A DNA stretch of 64,000 bases from Thaumasiovibrio sp043421945 (GTDB taxonomy: Bacteria > Pseudomonadota > Gammaproteobacteria > Enterobacterales > Vibrionaceae), in assembly GCA_043421945.1 (NCBI GenBank), contig JBHOGO010000004.1, positions 1-64,000 of the forward strand, written 5' to 3'. Position 1 is the stretch's first letter. The number at the start of each line of letters is the position of its first letter. A program made the translations under genes and the position numbers. The notes beneath the pieces are model-generated. The model was not told the origin of the DNA. It did not search any database and saw nothing but the letters and a program-made list of their open reading frames with translations. Below are positions 18,109 to 27,389 of the stretch, in pieces.

Positions 18109-19437
18109 ATGCAGCGATTTGTTTGGTTTCTTTTGCTGACACTTTCATTTCCTACGTTGGCGGCAAGGATCGTCAATCTTGGTCAAGATGAAGCAACCAC
18201 CCTTACCTTTTCACAGCCTATTGAAACGGTGTTTATTACTAACCCTGAAATTGCCGATTATCAGGTCATCGATGAAACTCGCCTTGTTGTTTTTGGACGA
18301 GCTGTCGGGAATGCCACTTTAATGGTCTTCGGTGCTAATAAATCGACATTAGCTAATCGCAAGTTAGTGGTGAATAAAAGCCTTACTCATATTCAGCAAC
18401 ATATTGCGATAAACCACCCGAATGCCGAGATTAGCGTCTCTAATTTGGGTGACCAAGTTGTGCTGACAGGGACTGTTTCGTCGGATCGTGAGCGTCAGGC
18501 AATCTATTCACTTGTTGGCGAGTTACTGGCGAAGAAATACGAAGACTATAAAATCAACTGGAACTTGGGGGATCAGAGCCATGAAATCGATTTTATGACT
18601 CGTCGCCGCTATGAAGGCTTGGTGAATAATATAGAAATAGCAACGACTAAGCAGGTCAATGTAAAACTTTCTATTGCAGAAGTCTCACACACTTTTTTGC
18701 AAGAGTTAGGCGTTCAATGGGGCTCCATTGTCGGTGATGGAACGTTTGCTGGTAATGGTCAATTTGCTGACTTTATTACAAACTTCAGTGCGGATGACAT
18801 CGCACTTTTCATTTCGGCAGTGGATGATGATACCGTTGGACAGATACTCGCAGAGCCGAATCTTTCGGTTGTCTCTGGGGAAACAGCCAGTTTTTTAGTG
18901 GGTGGTGAGATTCCTATTGTTGTCTTTATTAATGACACCTATACCGTCACTTACAAAGAGTTTGGCATTCGCCTGGAAGTTGCCGCAAGGGTGCTAGAAG
19001 ATGACCAAATAAAACTTTCGCTGATGCCGGAAGTCAGTGCAATTGATGCCTCGTATCGCTCAGAAATCTTAGATATCCCCTCCTTTAGAACACGACGAGC
19101 GAGAACGACGGTAGAGCTTGGTGATGGGCAGAGCTTTGTGTTAGGCGGATTGCTCAACACCGAAGATAGAGAGACATTATCGAAAATACCATTAATCGGT
19201 GATGTGCCGATCATTGGTTCACTTTTTCGGCATACAGAAACGGAACGCAGAAAAACTGAGTTATTAATTGTTGCCACGGTGAACTTGGTTGAGCCTGTAC
19301 ATGCGACGCAAATTCAACTCCCGACAATGAGACGGACCTCAACGCTCTCCCGCTTCTTAGGCATCAGCCCAGATACTCCTCCAGCAGCTCAACGCTGGGC
19401 TGAAGAGATCTTAATGACAGGAGGGTTCAAGCAATGA
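18109..19437 (+). CDS. rcpA: Flp pilus outer-membrane secretin CpaC/RcpA
   Basis: 442 residues from ATG 18109, which has AAGGA 8 bp upstream and gives a clean signal peptide (MQRFVWFLLLTLSFPTLAA). It forms the outer-membrane channel for the Flp pilus. An N-terminal pilus-secretin domain and a BON-like domain (about 95-150) precede the secretin core (about 240-400), where VGGEIPIVV, EFGIRLEVAARV and LPLIGDVPIIGSLFR-like segments (IPLIGDVPIIGSLFR) are visible. It overlaps the following lipoprotein gene by 4 bp. Confidence 0.93.
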   Translation: MQRFVWFLLLTLSFPTLAARIVNLGQDEATTLTFSQPIETVFITNPEIADYQVIDETRLVVFGRAVGNATLMVFGANKSTLANRKLVVNKSLTHIQQHIAINHPNAEISVSNLGDQVVLTGTVSSDRERQAIYSLVGELLAKKYEDYKINWNLGDQSHEIDFMTRRRYEGLVNNIEIATTKQVNVKLSIAEVSHTFLQELGVQWGSIVGDGTFAGNGQFADFITNFSADDIALFISAVDDDTVGQILAEPNLSVVSGETASFLVGGEIPIVVFINDTYTVTYKEFGIRLEVAARVLEDDQIKLSLMPEVSAIDASYRSEILDIPSFRTRRARTTVELGDGQSFVLGGLLNTEDRETLSKIPLIGDVPIIGSLFRHTETERRKTELLIVATVNLVEPVHATQIQLPTMRRTSTLSRFLGISPDTPPAAQRWAEEILMTGGFKQ

Positions 19438-19922
19438 ATATTCGCTTACTGTTTATCATTTGTCTTTTCATGACAGGGTGCAGCAATCAAATTAATGGAC
19501 ATTACACCCCCATGGATATTGATCTTGTGAGTGTGAACTACCACTACGAATCATTGACCCCAGCGCATAGTTACTCGCAGCAGTCGAAAGCGATGATGTT
19601 GTTCATGGAGCAGCATAAAAAATTGATGTTAAACGATAAGGTTTACGTTAACTGGCAAGGTCAACAGGGTAAAACGTTAGCAACGTCAGCTCAACAGTGG
19701 ATGTTAAAGGCTGGTGTTCCGCCTGATTACATTACATTGCGACCCACTGAGCAAACGCTCCCTATTGAGATTATTATCGAAACCCATCATGTGCAGGTTC
19801 CATTGTGTCAAGCAGCGCAAGCTGAGCGTATTGAGGCTGGTAGCGTAAACTGTTACACCGAAAGTGCACGATGGCAATCGATTGTGAATCCAGAACGGAT
19901 GCTGGGCGAGGGGAGGAAGTAA
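19434..19922 (+). CDS. Tad locus lipoprotein, RcpB/CpaD-like
   Basis: 162 residues with a lipobox (FMTGCSN, Cys16), so it is probably anchored in a membrane facing the periplasm. It sits where rcpB or cpaD lies in other tad operons, between the secretin and TadZ. The C-terminus has two Cys residues (VPLCQAA, SVNCYTES), as in CpaD-like proteins. Sequence resemblance is weak, so the name rests mainly on position, size and lipobox. ATGA overlap with rcpA implies coupled translation. Confidence 0.7.
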   Translation: MNIRLLFIICLFMTGCSNQINGHYTPMDIDLVSVNYHYESLTPAHSYSQQSKAMMLFMEQHKKLMLNDKVYVNWQGQQGKTLATSAQQWMLKAGVPPDYITLRPTEQTLPIEIIIETHHVQVPLCQAAQAERIEAGSVNCYTESARWQSIVNPERMLGEGRK

Positions 19923-19928
19923 TCGTTT

Positions 19929-21164
19929 ATGTTTGATCTCGTTGATATTCTCAATAAACACAGTGTCGATGAACAGCAAGAAAATGCTATTCAAGCGGTA
20001 CTTTTTCATAAAACTGAGGTTTGCAAAGCGTTGGTGATGGAAGCATTTGCGTTTGAAGGCCTTGGAAGACCGACAATTTTAGAAAATAAAGACCTCAATA
20101 TTGTTGAGCATGTGGAATCGCAGGAAATTGAATTGGTGCTCTTAGAGCTCAACAATAGTGATTCTGTAGTGTCAGATGCTGAGCGCATTAGCCATATCAT
20201 TCCCAACCATGCCTCAGTGGTTGTTATCGGTGATGAAGATGCCATATCAACGATCCGTCAGCTCAAAGGACTCGGTTTCTATTACCTATTTTGGCCCATT
20301 TCAAAGCAAGAGTTAATCGACTTTGTGAAGAGCGTGAATGATAACCGCACTCGTCAACAAGGCCTGGGTCAAAACCGAAAAGGTAAAAGGGTAAGCATTG
20401 TTGGGTCGAAAGGCGGCGTGGGGTGCTCGATGATTTGTGCTGAAGTGGCGTATGCGTTAGCGGAAGATAAACATGCCTCAGCGTTACTGGTTGATCACCA
20501 TTACAGCGGTGGAAACCTCGATATCATGTTGGGGAAGAAGGATCTAACAAAGCGGCAACTCCAGCCCGGCACGTTAACGAGTAAGCTCGATCATAACTCC
20601 GCATTAACCCTACTCGATAAAGTCACCGATAAAATTAAAGTACTTTCTATTGGTACGAAGCAAGGTGGTCACCAAGAGGTGCGAGATTTTACCGACTCTG
20701 TGATTGAGTTAGTGTCTCACGACGTGAATTTTATTGTTGAGGATGTCTCTGCTTCTATAAATTTCGAGCCGTCTGCGCCTTGGCTTTGTGAACGGAGTGA
20801 CATTATTGTTGTGGTGATGGAGCCCACAGTTTCGTCTCTGAGAGAGACAGAGCGTTTGCTTGAAGCGGTGAATCCTTTACGACATGAAGCAGGGCATCCC
20901 ATTCGTCTGTTATTGGTGGTAAACCATCATCGGGCAGGGAAGTTAGAGACGGTGTCCGCAAAAGATATTGAGACCTACTTAGATAAGGGGATCGATGTTT
21001 CCCTGCCGTATGAAGCAAAAGCAGGGGACTTTGTTTTACAAGGTAAACGTCTCTTTAGTAGCAAGACCAAGATGTCAGGGCCTTTAAAGCAATTGGTTTC
21101 GAAGCTGGTTGGGGAAACCAATTCCAAACGAAAAGGGTTCAAGTCGCTGTTCTCTCGCTCTTGA
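19929..21164 (+). CDS. tadZ: Flp pilus polar localisation ATPase TadZ/CpaE
   Basis: 411 residues. TadZ places the pilus machine in the cell. An N-terminal receiver-like domain (about 1-140) lacks a clear phosphorylation pocket. It is followed by a MinD/ParA-type ATPase domain starting at VSIVGSKGGVGCS (about 155-167). In the deviant Walker A motif the usual last Lys is replaced by Cys, a change of the kind tolerated in TadZ/CpaE proteins, where the motif is often degenerate. Strong GAGGGGAGGAAG upstream supports the start. Confidence 0.92.
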   Translation: MFDLVDILNKHSVDEQQENAIQAVLFHKTEVCKALVMEAFAFEGLGRPTILENKDLNIVEHVESQEIELVLLELNNSDSVVSDAERISHIIPNHASVVVIGDEDAISTIRQLKGLGFYYLFWPISKQELIDFVKSVNDNRTRQQGLGQNRKGKRVSIVGSKGGVGCSMICAEVAYALAEDKHASALLVDHHYSGGNLDIMLGKKDLTKRQLQPGTLTSKLDHNSALTLLDKVTDKIKVLSIGTKQGGHQEVRDFTDSVIELVSHDVNFIVEDVSASINFEPSAPWLCERSDIIVVVMEPTVSSLRETERLLEAVNPLRHEAGHPIRLLLVVNHHRAGKLETVSAKDIETYLDKGIDVSLPYEAKAGDFVLQGKRLFSSKTKMSGPLKQLVSKLVGETNSKRKGFKSLFSRS

Positions 21165-21179
21165 TAGGTGGAGTTGACG

Positions 21180-22457
21180 ATGTTTGAAGCAAAGCAGATA
21201 TATGTAAAGTTACGACGCAGTATTTTTGATGCGATCGATGCTGAAGCGCTGAATAACCTCAATAAAGATCAGCTGATGAAACAGTTAACCAATGCTGTGG
21301 ATCTTTTGATCGAGCGCGAAAATTACCCGATCCCTGCGGTTATTCGTAATGATTTTGTAAAGCAGCTTTGTGATGAACTCGTTGGGCTAGGTCCGCTACA
21401 AACGCTCATGGAAGATGACACTATTTCTGACGTCATGATCAATGGCCCTGATAATGTCTTTATTGAGCGTGGCGGAAAAGTCGTCAAGTCTGATGTGGTC
21501 TTTATTGATGACTTTCAGCTGCAAGAAATTGCGAAAAGAATCGCCTCTCAAGTCGGCCGTCGTGTTGATGAATCGAGCCCACTTTGTGATGCACGATTAC
21601 AAGACGGTAGCCGGGTCAATATTGTTATTCCCCCCATTGCCATTGATGGCACCTCTATCTCTATCCGTAAGTTTAAGAAGCACAGTATCGATTTTGATAA
21701 GTTGGTTGAGTTTGGGGCGATGAGTTATGAAATGTCCCAGCTGTTGCGAATTGCATCGCGATGCCGACTTAACTTGATCATCTCTGGTGGTACGGGTTCA
21801 GGTAAAACGACCATGTTAAATGCGCTCTCGCAGCATATCTCTGAGAGCGAACGCATCGTCACTATAGAAGATGCAGCTGAATTGAAATTATTACAGCCTC
21901 ACGTGGTGCGCTTAGAAACGAAAACGGCAGGGATTGAGAATACGGGTGCAATAGGCCAGAGAGAGTTGGTGATTAACTCTCTAAGGATGCGGCCTGATCG
22001 CGTCATCGTTGGGGAGTGCCGAGGGGCAGAAGCGTTTGAGATGCTTCAGGCCATGAACACCGGACATGATGGATCCATGTCAACGCTGCATGCTAATAGC
22101 CCGCGAGATGCGTTGGGGCGTATTGAGAGTATGGTGATGATGGCGACAGCCAGCCTTCCATTAGAGGCGATTAGACGCACGATTGTCAGTGCAGTGGATC
22201 TGATTATTCAAGTGAGTCGCCTACATGATGGTTCGCGAAAGATTATGAGTATCGCAGAAGTGATTGGTATGGAGGGGGAGAGTGTCGTGATGGAAGAGAT
22301 ATATCGTTTTCGCCCTCTTCCGCAGCAAGCCACAGAGAAAGTTGAAGGTGAGTTTATTACTGCAGGCCTGATGCAGCGCTCTGTCCTTTATGAAAAAGCA
22401 CGTTATTTTGGCATGGTCGACGAGCTAAATGCGGCATTTAATCGGAGTGCGCCTTAA
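21180..22457 (+). CDS. tadA: Flp pilus assembly ATPase TadA/CpaF
   Basis: 425 residues from ATG 21180, with GGTGGAG just upstream; GTG at 21168 is also open. It is the secretion ATPase of the GspE/VirB11 superfamily that powers pilus assembly. Walker A GGTGSGKT is at about 203-210, with a Walker B-like RPDRVIVGECRG, followed by GHDGSMSTLHANSP with the conserved His. The N-terminal domain carries ISDVMINGPDNVFIE. The stop overlaps the tadB start (TAATG). Confidence 0.96.
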   Translation: MFEAKQIYVKLRRSIFDAIDAEALNNLNKDQLMKQLTNAVDLLIERENYPIPAVIRNDFVKQLCDELVGLGPLQTLMEDDTISDVMINGPDNVFIERGGKVVKSDVVFIDDFQLQEIAKRIASQVGRRVDESSPLCDARLQDGSRVNIVIPPIAIDGTSISIRKFKKHSIDFDKLVEFGAMSYEMSQLLRIASRCRLNLIISGGTGSGKTTMLNALSQHISESERIVTIEDAAELKLLQPHVVRLETKTAGIENTGAIGQRELVINSLRMRPDRVIVGECRGAEAFEMLQAMNTGHDGSMSTLHANSPRDALGRIESMVMMATASLPLEAIRRTIVSAVDLIIQVSRLHDGSRKIMSIAEVIGMEGESVVMEEIYRFRPLPQQATEKVEGEFITAGLMQRSVLYEKARYFGMVDELNAAFNRSAP

Positions 22458-23389
22458 TGCCGATGAATTTGCTGTTCACGATTATTATAATGCTGGCTAT
22501 TGCTGGGCTTTGGCTTGCCTTTCGACCGCGCAAAAAACCGATAGACTTCCTCAAAGCGACAGCAGTGAAGTCGCGTCAGGTCAATAGTATGAATAGCAAC
22601 GATGCGTTAGATATTCACTCTCTTATTGGGCGGAATTTACGGCAACGTTTAAGTGAATACATTCATCAAGTGTTGGCGCAAATTGGTGAAAGAGCAGTGA
22701 TTAAAATCGTTGTCTTTTGGGCGATAGTGAGTGTTACTTCGCTAAAACTGAATGAGCTGTTTGCAAGATTATCGGTTTACATTGTGATACCTATCGCTTT
22801 GTTGCTGAGTAGCTATTTTGCCTTGCAATGGCTTAAGAAGCGAGAGCGAACACGGTTTAATGACGAGTTTCCAGATGCCTTGAACTTATTGACTGGTGCC
22901 GTTACTGCGGGTGAAAGTCTGATGCATGCGATTATTTTTGTCGGAAAATCCTTAGATAACAGTGTTGGACGTGAATTTAAGTACATGGGGGAGCGCCTTC
23001 AAATAGGTGAATCGCCCGATGATGTTTTTGCTAAAGCGTGTCAGCACTTCCCTTACCAGCCCTTTTACTTTTTCATTATCACCCTACGAGCCAATATGAA
23101 TCGAGGGGGGCAGTTGAAAGAAGTCATGATGCGGCTGAATCGCCTCATGTTTGATAGTCGTGCGATTGAAAAAAAGAAATCTGCTATGACTTCTGAAGCG
23201 AGGATGTCCGCAAAAATTGTCGCTGCCATTCCTTTTCTGTTTATGCTCTTCATGAAGTACATGAGCCCAGAAAACTTCGACTTTGTTATGAATAGTGAAG
23301 CAGGAAGACCGATTGTCTATTACCTATTGGTCAGTGAGTCTATCGGGATATTTATCATCTGGTTATTGATGAAAGGGGCGGCTGAATGA
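22457..23389 (+). CDS. tadB: Flp pilus inner-membrane platform protein TadB
   Basis: 310 residues of the GspF/TadB family. An N-terminal helix and a pair of helices near residues 85-125 precede the cytoplasmic T2SSF domain (about 135-270), which contains the segment LNLLTGAVTAGESLMHA, and a last helix lies at the C-terminus. With TadC it forms the inner-membrane base of the pilus. It starts within the tadA stop and overlaps tadC by 4 bp. Confidence 0.93.
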   Translation: MPMNLLFTIIIMLAIAGLWLAFRPRKKPIDFLKATAVKSRQVNSMNSNDALDIHSLIGRNLRQRLSEYIHQVLAQIGERAVIKIVVFWAIVSVTSLKLNELFARLSVYIVIPIALLLSSYFALQWLKKRERTRFNDEFPDALNLLTGAVTAGESLMHAIIFVGKSLDNSVGREFKYMGERLQIGESPDDVFAKACQHFPYQPFYFFIITLRANMNRGGQLKEVMMRLNRLMFDSRAIEKKKSAMTSEARMSAKIVAAIPFLFMLFMKYMSPENFDFVMNSEAGRPIVYYLLVSESIGIFIIWLLMKGAAE

Positions 23390-24258
23390 GTTCCTACGAA
23401 TGGATGCGTATTGGATTTGCCATCATGGTTGCGCTAGGTTTAGTGGCTCTGTTGTCGGTATTGATTAAACGGAGTAGTGCGCATGCTTGGTTAAAACACT
23501 TTGAGATGCAGAGCCAAAACAAAGTGTCTTGGCAAGCAAGAATACAAGGGGGGTTGCAGCGTTACTTCAGTTACCGCAGTAATGAAATTAAAGAGAAATT
23601 TATTAAAGCGGGTTACTATCAAGGGCAATTTGCTTGGCTGTACCTTCCTGCCAAAATTATCTCATCATTGCTGCTATTGATCGTCGGGTTTCTATTTCCA
23701 AGTTTGTTAGGCCTAGAAAGCTTTTCACAGCAGGTAATGCTGGTTGCGATCGGTTTAGTCGTCGTCATTGTGCTGCCTGATATGCTGCTTGAAAGTCGTA
23801 AAAACAAGCTGACACGACGCATTTCAAACCAACTACCTTATTTACTGGATTTAATGGCGGTGTGTGTCCAAACCGGCATGACCATCGAAGCGGCGATCTC
23901 CTATATAGCGATAGAGATGTCTGATTTTGATAAAGATTTAGCTCACTTGTTAAAAACGACTGATGACCGTGCGAGGGTGGTTGGGTTGAATCGTGCGCTT
24001 GATGAGTTACTTCATCGGGTGCCTTCTAATGAAATGCGTAGCTTTGTTTTTACGCTAACCCAAAGTTTGCAATATGGTAGTTCGGTTTACGGCGTACTTA
24101 CGACGCTAGCAAAAGATATTCGAGAAGTTCAGATTCTTCAATTAGAAGAAAACGTTGGGAAACTATCGTCAAAAATGTCGGTGCCGCTCATTCTTTTCAT
24201 CATGTTCCCCATTGTCATATTGATTGCTGCACCAGGTGTAATGAGGATGATGGGATGA
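23386..24258 (+). CDS. tadC: Flp pilus inner-membrane platform protein TadC
   Basis: 290 residues, a second GspF-like protein. Hydrophobic segments at about 10-27, 85-125 and 268-287 flank the T2SSF domain, where LLDLMAVCVQTGMTIEAAI and LTQSLQYGSSV are typical of TadC. It probably pairs with TadB. ATGA overlaps at both ends show tight translational coupling along the operon. Confidence 0.93.
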   Translation: MSSYEWMRIGFAIMVALGLVALLSVLIKRSSAHAWLKHFEMQSQNKVSWQARIQGGLQRYFSYRSNEIKEKFIKAGYYQGQFAWLYLPAKIISSLLLLIVGFLFPSLLGLESFSQQVMLVAIGLVVVIVLPDMLLESRKNKLTRRISNQLPYLLDLMAVCVQTGMTIEAAISYIAIEMSDFDKDLAHLLKTTDDRARVVGLNRALDELLHRVPSNEMRSFVFTLTQSLQYGSSVYGVLTTLAKDIREVQILQLEENVGKLSSKMSVPLILFIMFPIVILIAAPGVMRMMG

Positions 24259-24989
24259 GAAAAATCGCGATATTAATTTTTGCTGTGGCATTGATTGGCT
24301 GCCAGTCTACATCACAAACGGCGACTCGGGTTTCGGCCGAGCAAAATGAAGCCATTTTGAAGAATACTAACGATTCTCAGGGGCTCATCGATTTTTACAA
24401 ATCCCAGATTCTTGAAGACGATACTCCCGAACAGCGCTACAAATTAGCCGATGCTTACCTTGAAATCAACGATGCTGAATCGGCACTTTTCTACCTTAAT
24501 CCGCTGATTGAAGAGTCAAGATTATCGTCTGAGGGGTACTACCTGCATGGGAGAGCACTCGCGCTTCAAGGTGATTATCTTGAAGCACGGTATGCGGTGA
24601 CGGAAGCCATTGTTAGAGACTCAAATTTTGCTTCAGCCTACAATTTTCTGGGTGTGATTGATGCAGAGCATGGTCGATTTGATGATGCGAGAGAGTCATT
24701 TAATCAGGCTCGCGCGTTACTGTTTAGTGATGTGGTGATCAAGAATAACTTGGCAGTACTCGATATTTACCAACAGAATTACGAGTCTGCACTGCATCGG
24801 CTGCTTCCACTATGGAGCAATGGGCATGGGGACGAGCAGATTCGAGCTAATCTGTTGTTAACAATGGCCAAGCTGGGCTACTACGAGGACTTTCGAGCCT
24901 TAGCTAGCTACGAGACAGAAGAATTTGCTGTTATCGATCTTTACCAAGCTTTAGCTGATAGCGCACCAAGGAGTTTTAGTCATGAATAG
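24255..24989 (+). CDS. tadD: Flp pilus lipoprotein TadD (TPR)
   Basis: 244 residues with a lipobox (ALIGCQS) and at least three tetratricopeptide-like repeats between residues 60 and 190 (for example GRALALQGDYLEARYAV and FLGVIDAEHGRFDDARESF). TadD lipoproteins help assemble the outer-membrane secretin. It overlaps tadC by 4 bp and tadE by 8 bp. Confidence 0.92.
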   Translation: MRKIAILIFAVALIGCQSTSQTATRVSAEQNEAILKNTNDSQGLIDFYKSQILEDDTPEQRYKLADAYLEINDAESALFYLNPLIEESRLSSEGYYLHGRALALQGDYLEARYAVTEAIVRDSNFASAYNFLGVIDAEHGRFDDARESFNQARALLFSDVVIKNNLAVLDIYQQNYESALHRLLPLWSNGHGDEQIRANLLLTMAKLGYYEDFRALASYETEEFAVIDLYQALADSAPRSFSHE

Positions 24990-25467
24990 TCGCCAGCGGG
25001 GGGTTATTTCTATTGAGTTTGCCATCGGTATTGTTGGCTTCATCATGATGTTTCTTTTTTGGGTAGAAGTGAGTTATATGGGGTATGTTTCCTCAGTGGT
25101 CGATCTCGCCATCACTGAATCGAGTCGTGATGCAAAGAATGCCGAAGAAGAAGATTACAAAGAAAAATTTACCGAGGTGGTACAAGCAGATGACTCTCTT
25201 TGGGGGAGTTTTATCAATATTGATAACCTGTCGATGACCACACGTTACTACAATAATGTCAGTGAACTCGCTTTACCTTGTGAGCAGGGCGAAGAGGGGA
25301 CTTGTGATGAAGTTGGAGAGCCAAAGAATTCAGCGCTAGCTATTTATACGTTGAATTATAACTACTCTCCTATTTTTAACCTGTTGTTTGACTTGTCCAA
25401 TGATATTGGTTTGTCGAGAGAAGTCATCGTTATCCAAGAGTACGAGCGCAGTGAATTTAAGCAGTAA
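24982..25467 (+). CDS. tadE: Tad pseudopilin TadE
   Basis: 161 residues. The N-terminus RQRG|VISIEFAIGIVGFIMMF has a prepilin-like cleavage site and Glu at +5, followed by one hydrophobic helix, as in TadE pseudopilins processed by TadV. The rest is a periplasmic domain with a Cys pair (LPCEQGEEGTCDE). It overlaps tadD and tadF. Confidence 0.9.
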   Translation: MNSRQRGVISIEFAIGIVGFIMMFLFWVEVSYMGYVSSVVDLAITESSRDAKNAEEEDYKEKFTEVVQADDSLWGSFINIDNLSMTTRYYNNVSELALPCEQGEEGTCDEVGEPKNSALAIYTLNYNYSPIFNLLFDLSNDIGLSREVIVIQEYERSEFKQ

Positions 25468-26011
25468 TCCATCCCGACAGAGAGGTACATTCGCGATTGA
25501 ACTGGCGCTGGTTGCAAGTGTCATGATCTTCGTTCTGGCGTTTACGACTGACGTTGTCCTCAACCAATCGGTTAAAGGTAAGTTAGACCGGATGTCGTAC
25601 TCGATTGTCAATATTATGAAAGAGCGAACACAGCTCTATGCGGCGAATGACGTTATTGACAGTGATCAAGTCGATCAAATTTACGAAGTATTGATTCAGT
25701 CCTTGACGCGAACTATTGGTTCCTTTGAGGCCTCGCAATTAGGCATGTATGTTGAGCAGCAAAAGTTTACCGCTGATGATGTCCCTATCGAGCCACAAGT
25801 TGGGGTACATCTGTTTAGTCGTGGCACACTAGCGTGCAATCCGCCGACCAGTTTAAGAAATCAAGAAATGTTATCCGTGGTGACGACATTTGATAGGCGT
25901 GCAACGCTCTACATGGTAACGATATGTTATCAAGGTAATAATTGGTTTGGGGAGTTGATGGGTGAGGACTACTCACGTATTCGATCCTACTCCATTATGA
26001 TTGGCCGTTAG
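25451..26011 (+). CDS. tadF: Tad pseudopilin TadF
   Basis: 186 residues from a GTG at 25451, chosen because it places the pseudopilin motif at the normal distance; the frame is open another 63 bp upstream inside tadE. The motif RQRG|TFAIELALVASVMIF has Glu at +5 and a hydrophobic helix. TadF acts with TadE as a minor pseudopilin. It overlaps tadE by 17 bp, and the start lacks a strong ribosome binding site, which fits coupled translation. Confidence 0.87.
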   Translation: MNLSSNPSRQRGTFAIELALVASVMIFVLAFTTDVVLNQSVKGKLDRMSYSIVNIMKERTQLYAANDVIDSDQVDQIYEVLIQSLTRTIGSFEASQLGMYVEQQKFTADDVPIEPQVGVHLFSRGTLACNPPTSLRNQEMLSVVTTFDRRATLYMVTICYQGNNWFGELMGEDYSRIRSYSIMIGR

Positions 26012-26020
26012 GAGGCACAG

Positions 26021-27295
26021 ATGAAGACGTTGCCGTCCCGAAATAAAGGAACGGCTGCCATCCTATTTGTGATGTTAATCCCTGCCCTATTTGGCGTGAT
26101 GGCATTGAGTATTGAAGGTAGCCGTTATCTGCAGACACAAGCAAGAATATCGGATGTAGCCGAGGTTGCAGGCTTAGCCTTGGCTGCTCATAACAGTGAA
26201 GATATTGATGTTAATAAAGAGATTGTTGAACGGTTTGTTGAGGCGTTAGTTCCGGATGCAGACGAAGATTTTATTCAGGTAGCGATTGAGCGACGCGACT
26301 GTGAGGACATCGCAGGGTGTGGAACGCCCGGAGTTTATGATGAAAAAGGCTACCGTTTCAATGAGTATGAAGTGTCGATTACGACTTCGCATACGAGTTG
26401 GTTCCCAAAAACGGATAGTAACCCGACGGGGTTTGATGAGAACGTTGCCGTTTCTAGTCAGGCGGTTGCACGTAAATTCCAAGGGGAGGCTGTCGATGTC
26501 CTTTTTGTCTCTGATTTTTCGGGGTCGATGAATTCATCATGGAATGGCCAAAGCAAAATTTCACGGTTGAAAGAAGTTATCGTGGATGTGGCTGATGAGG
26601 TCTATAAGTATTCTGCGGACAGGACTGAAGAAAAGAACACTGTTGGTTTAATCCCTTTCAACTTCTGGACAACGAAGCAAGATTCAACCTGTTATCAGAC
26701 ACATTTAGTCAGTGAATATCCTGACTCTGATCCCGAGCGCACTGTCCGAGATTGGGTATTACACGAAGAGACCGTAGAGCAACTTTGGGACGTAAAGGAT
26801 GATTGTATAGGTTATACAACACAATATCAGACATTGAGCTTAATCGATGACATGTCGTCTTTTGAGAGTTCTGTTGACGCGATGTGGGCTGGAAATGGTA
26901 CCGCTTCTTTTGAAGGACTCATCTCAGCGGCACAACTGGCTATGACCGGTGATAACCCTCGTCGACTCATTGTTATTCTGTCGGATGGCGTCGACTGGGA
27001 TCCATTACCTTGGTACCGAAAATGGCATATGACACAGCTGATTGATGCTGGTTTGTGTGACGAAATCCGTGACACGCTCAATAGTCAGGTGACGAGTTTT
27101 GGTAAAGAGGTTCAAACGAAGATAGCGGTTATAGGGCTTGATTACGATGTTGAATCTGACCCTAATCTCGCTGAATGTGCTGGAGCGGACAACGTCTTTA
27201 CTGCTGCTGATATGGATGCGGTGTACTCCAAGCTCCTAGAGCTGATTACTGAAGAGATCGGCCGCTTGTATTACCGAAACTATGTTGTTGAATAA
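26021..27295 (+). CDS. tadG: Tad locus protein TadG with von Willebrand factor A domain
   Basis: 424 residues. The N-terminal segment GTAAILFVMLIPALFGVMALS is a TadE/TadG-type membrane helix. A von Willebrand A domain starts near residue 158 with a complete metal-binding motif DFSGS (residues 165-169), and a DGVD segment lies near 323. TadG anchors or presents the pilus at the envelope. A consensus AGGAGG site precedes the ATG. Cys pairs are spread through the domain. Confidence 0.92.
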   Translation: MKTLPSRNKGTAAILFVMLIPALFGVMALSIEGSRYLQTQARISDVAEVAGLALAAHNSEDIDVNKEIVERFVEALVPDADEDFIQVAIERRDCEDIAGCGTPGVYDEKGYRFNEYEVSITTSHTSWFPKTDSNPTGFDENVAVSSQAVARKFQGEAVDVLFVSDFSGSMNSSWNGQSKISRLKEVIVDVADEVYKYSADRTEEKNTVGLIPFNFWTTKQDSTCYQTHLVSEYPDSDPERTVRDWVLHEETVEQLWDVKDDCIGYTTQYQTLSLIDDMSSFESSVDAMWAGNGTASFEGLISAAQLAMTGDNPRRLIVILSDGVDWDPLPWYRKWHMTQLIDAGLCDEIRDTLNSQVTSFGKEVQTKIAVIGLDYDVESDPNLAECAGADNVFTAADMDAVYSKLLELITEEIGRLYYRNYVVE

Positions 27296-27389
27296 ACTGT
27301 GTTGTGGAGAAAACAGTGTTGCGGAAAGCAAGGTTGTGAAGTCGCACTTGTCGACTAATTAAGCTTATTGAAAAGAAGGATTGTAAATA

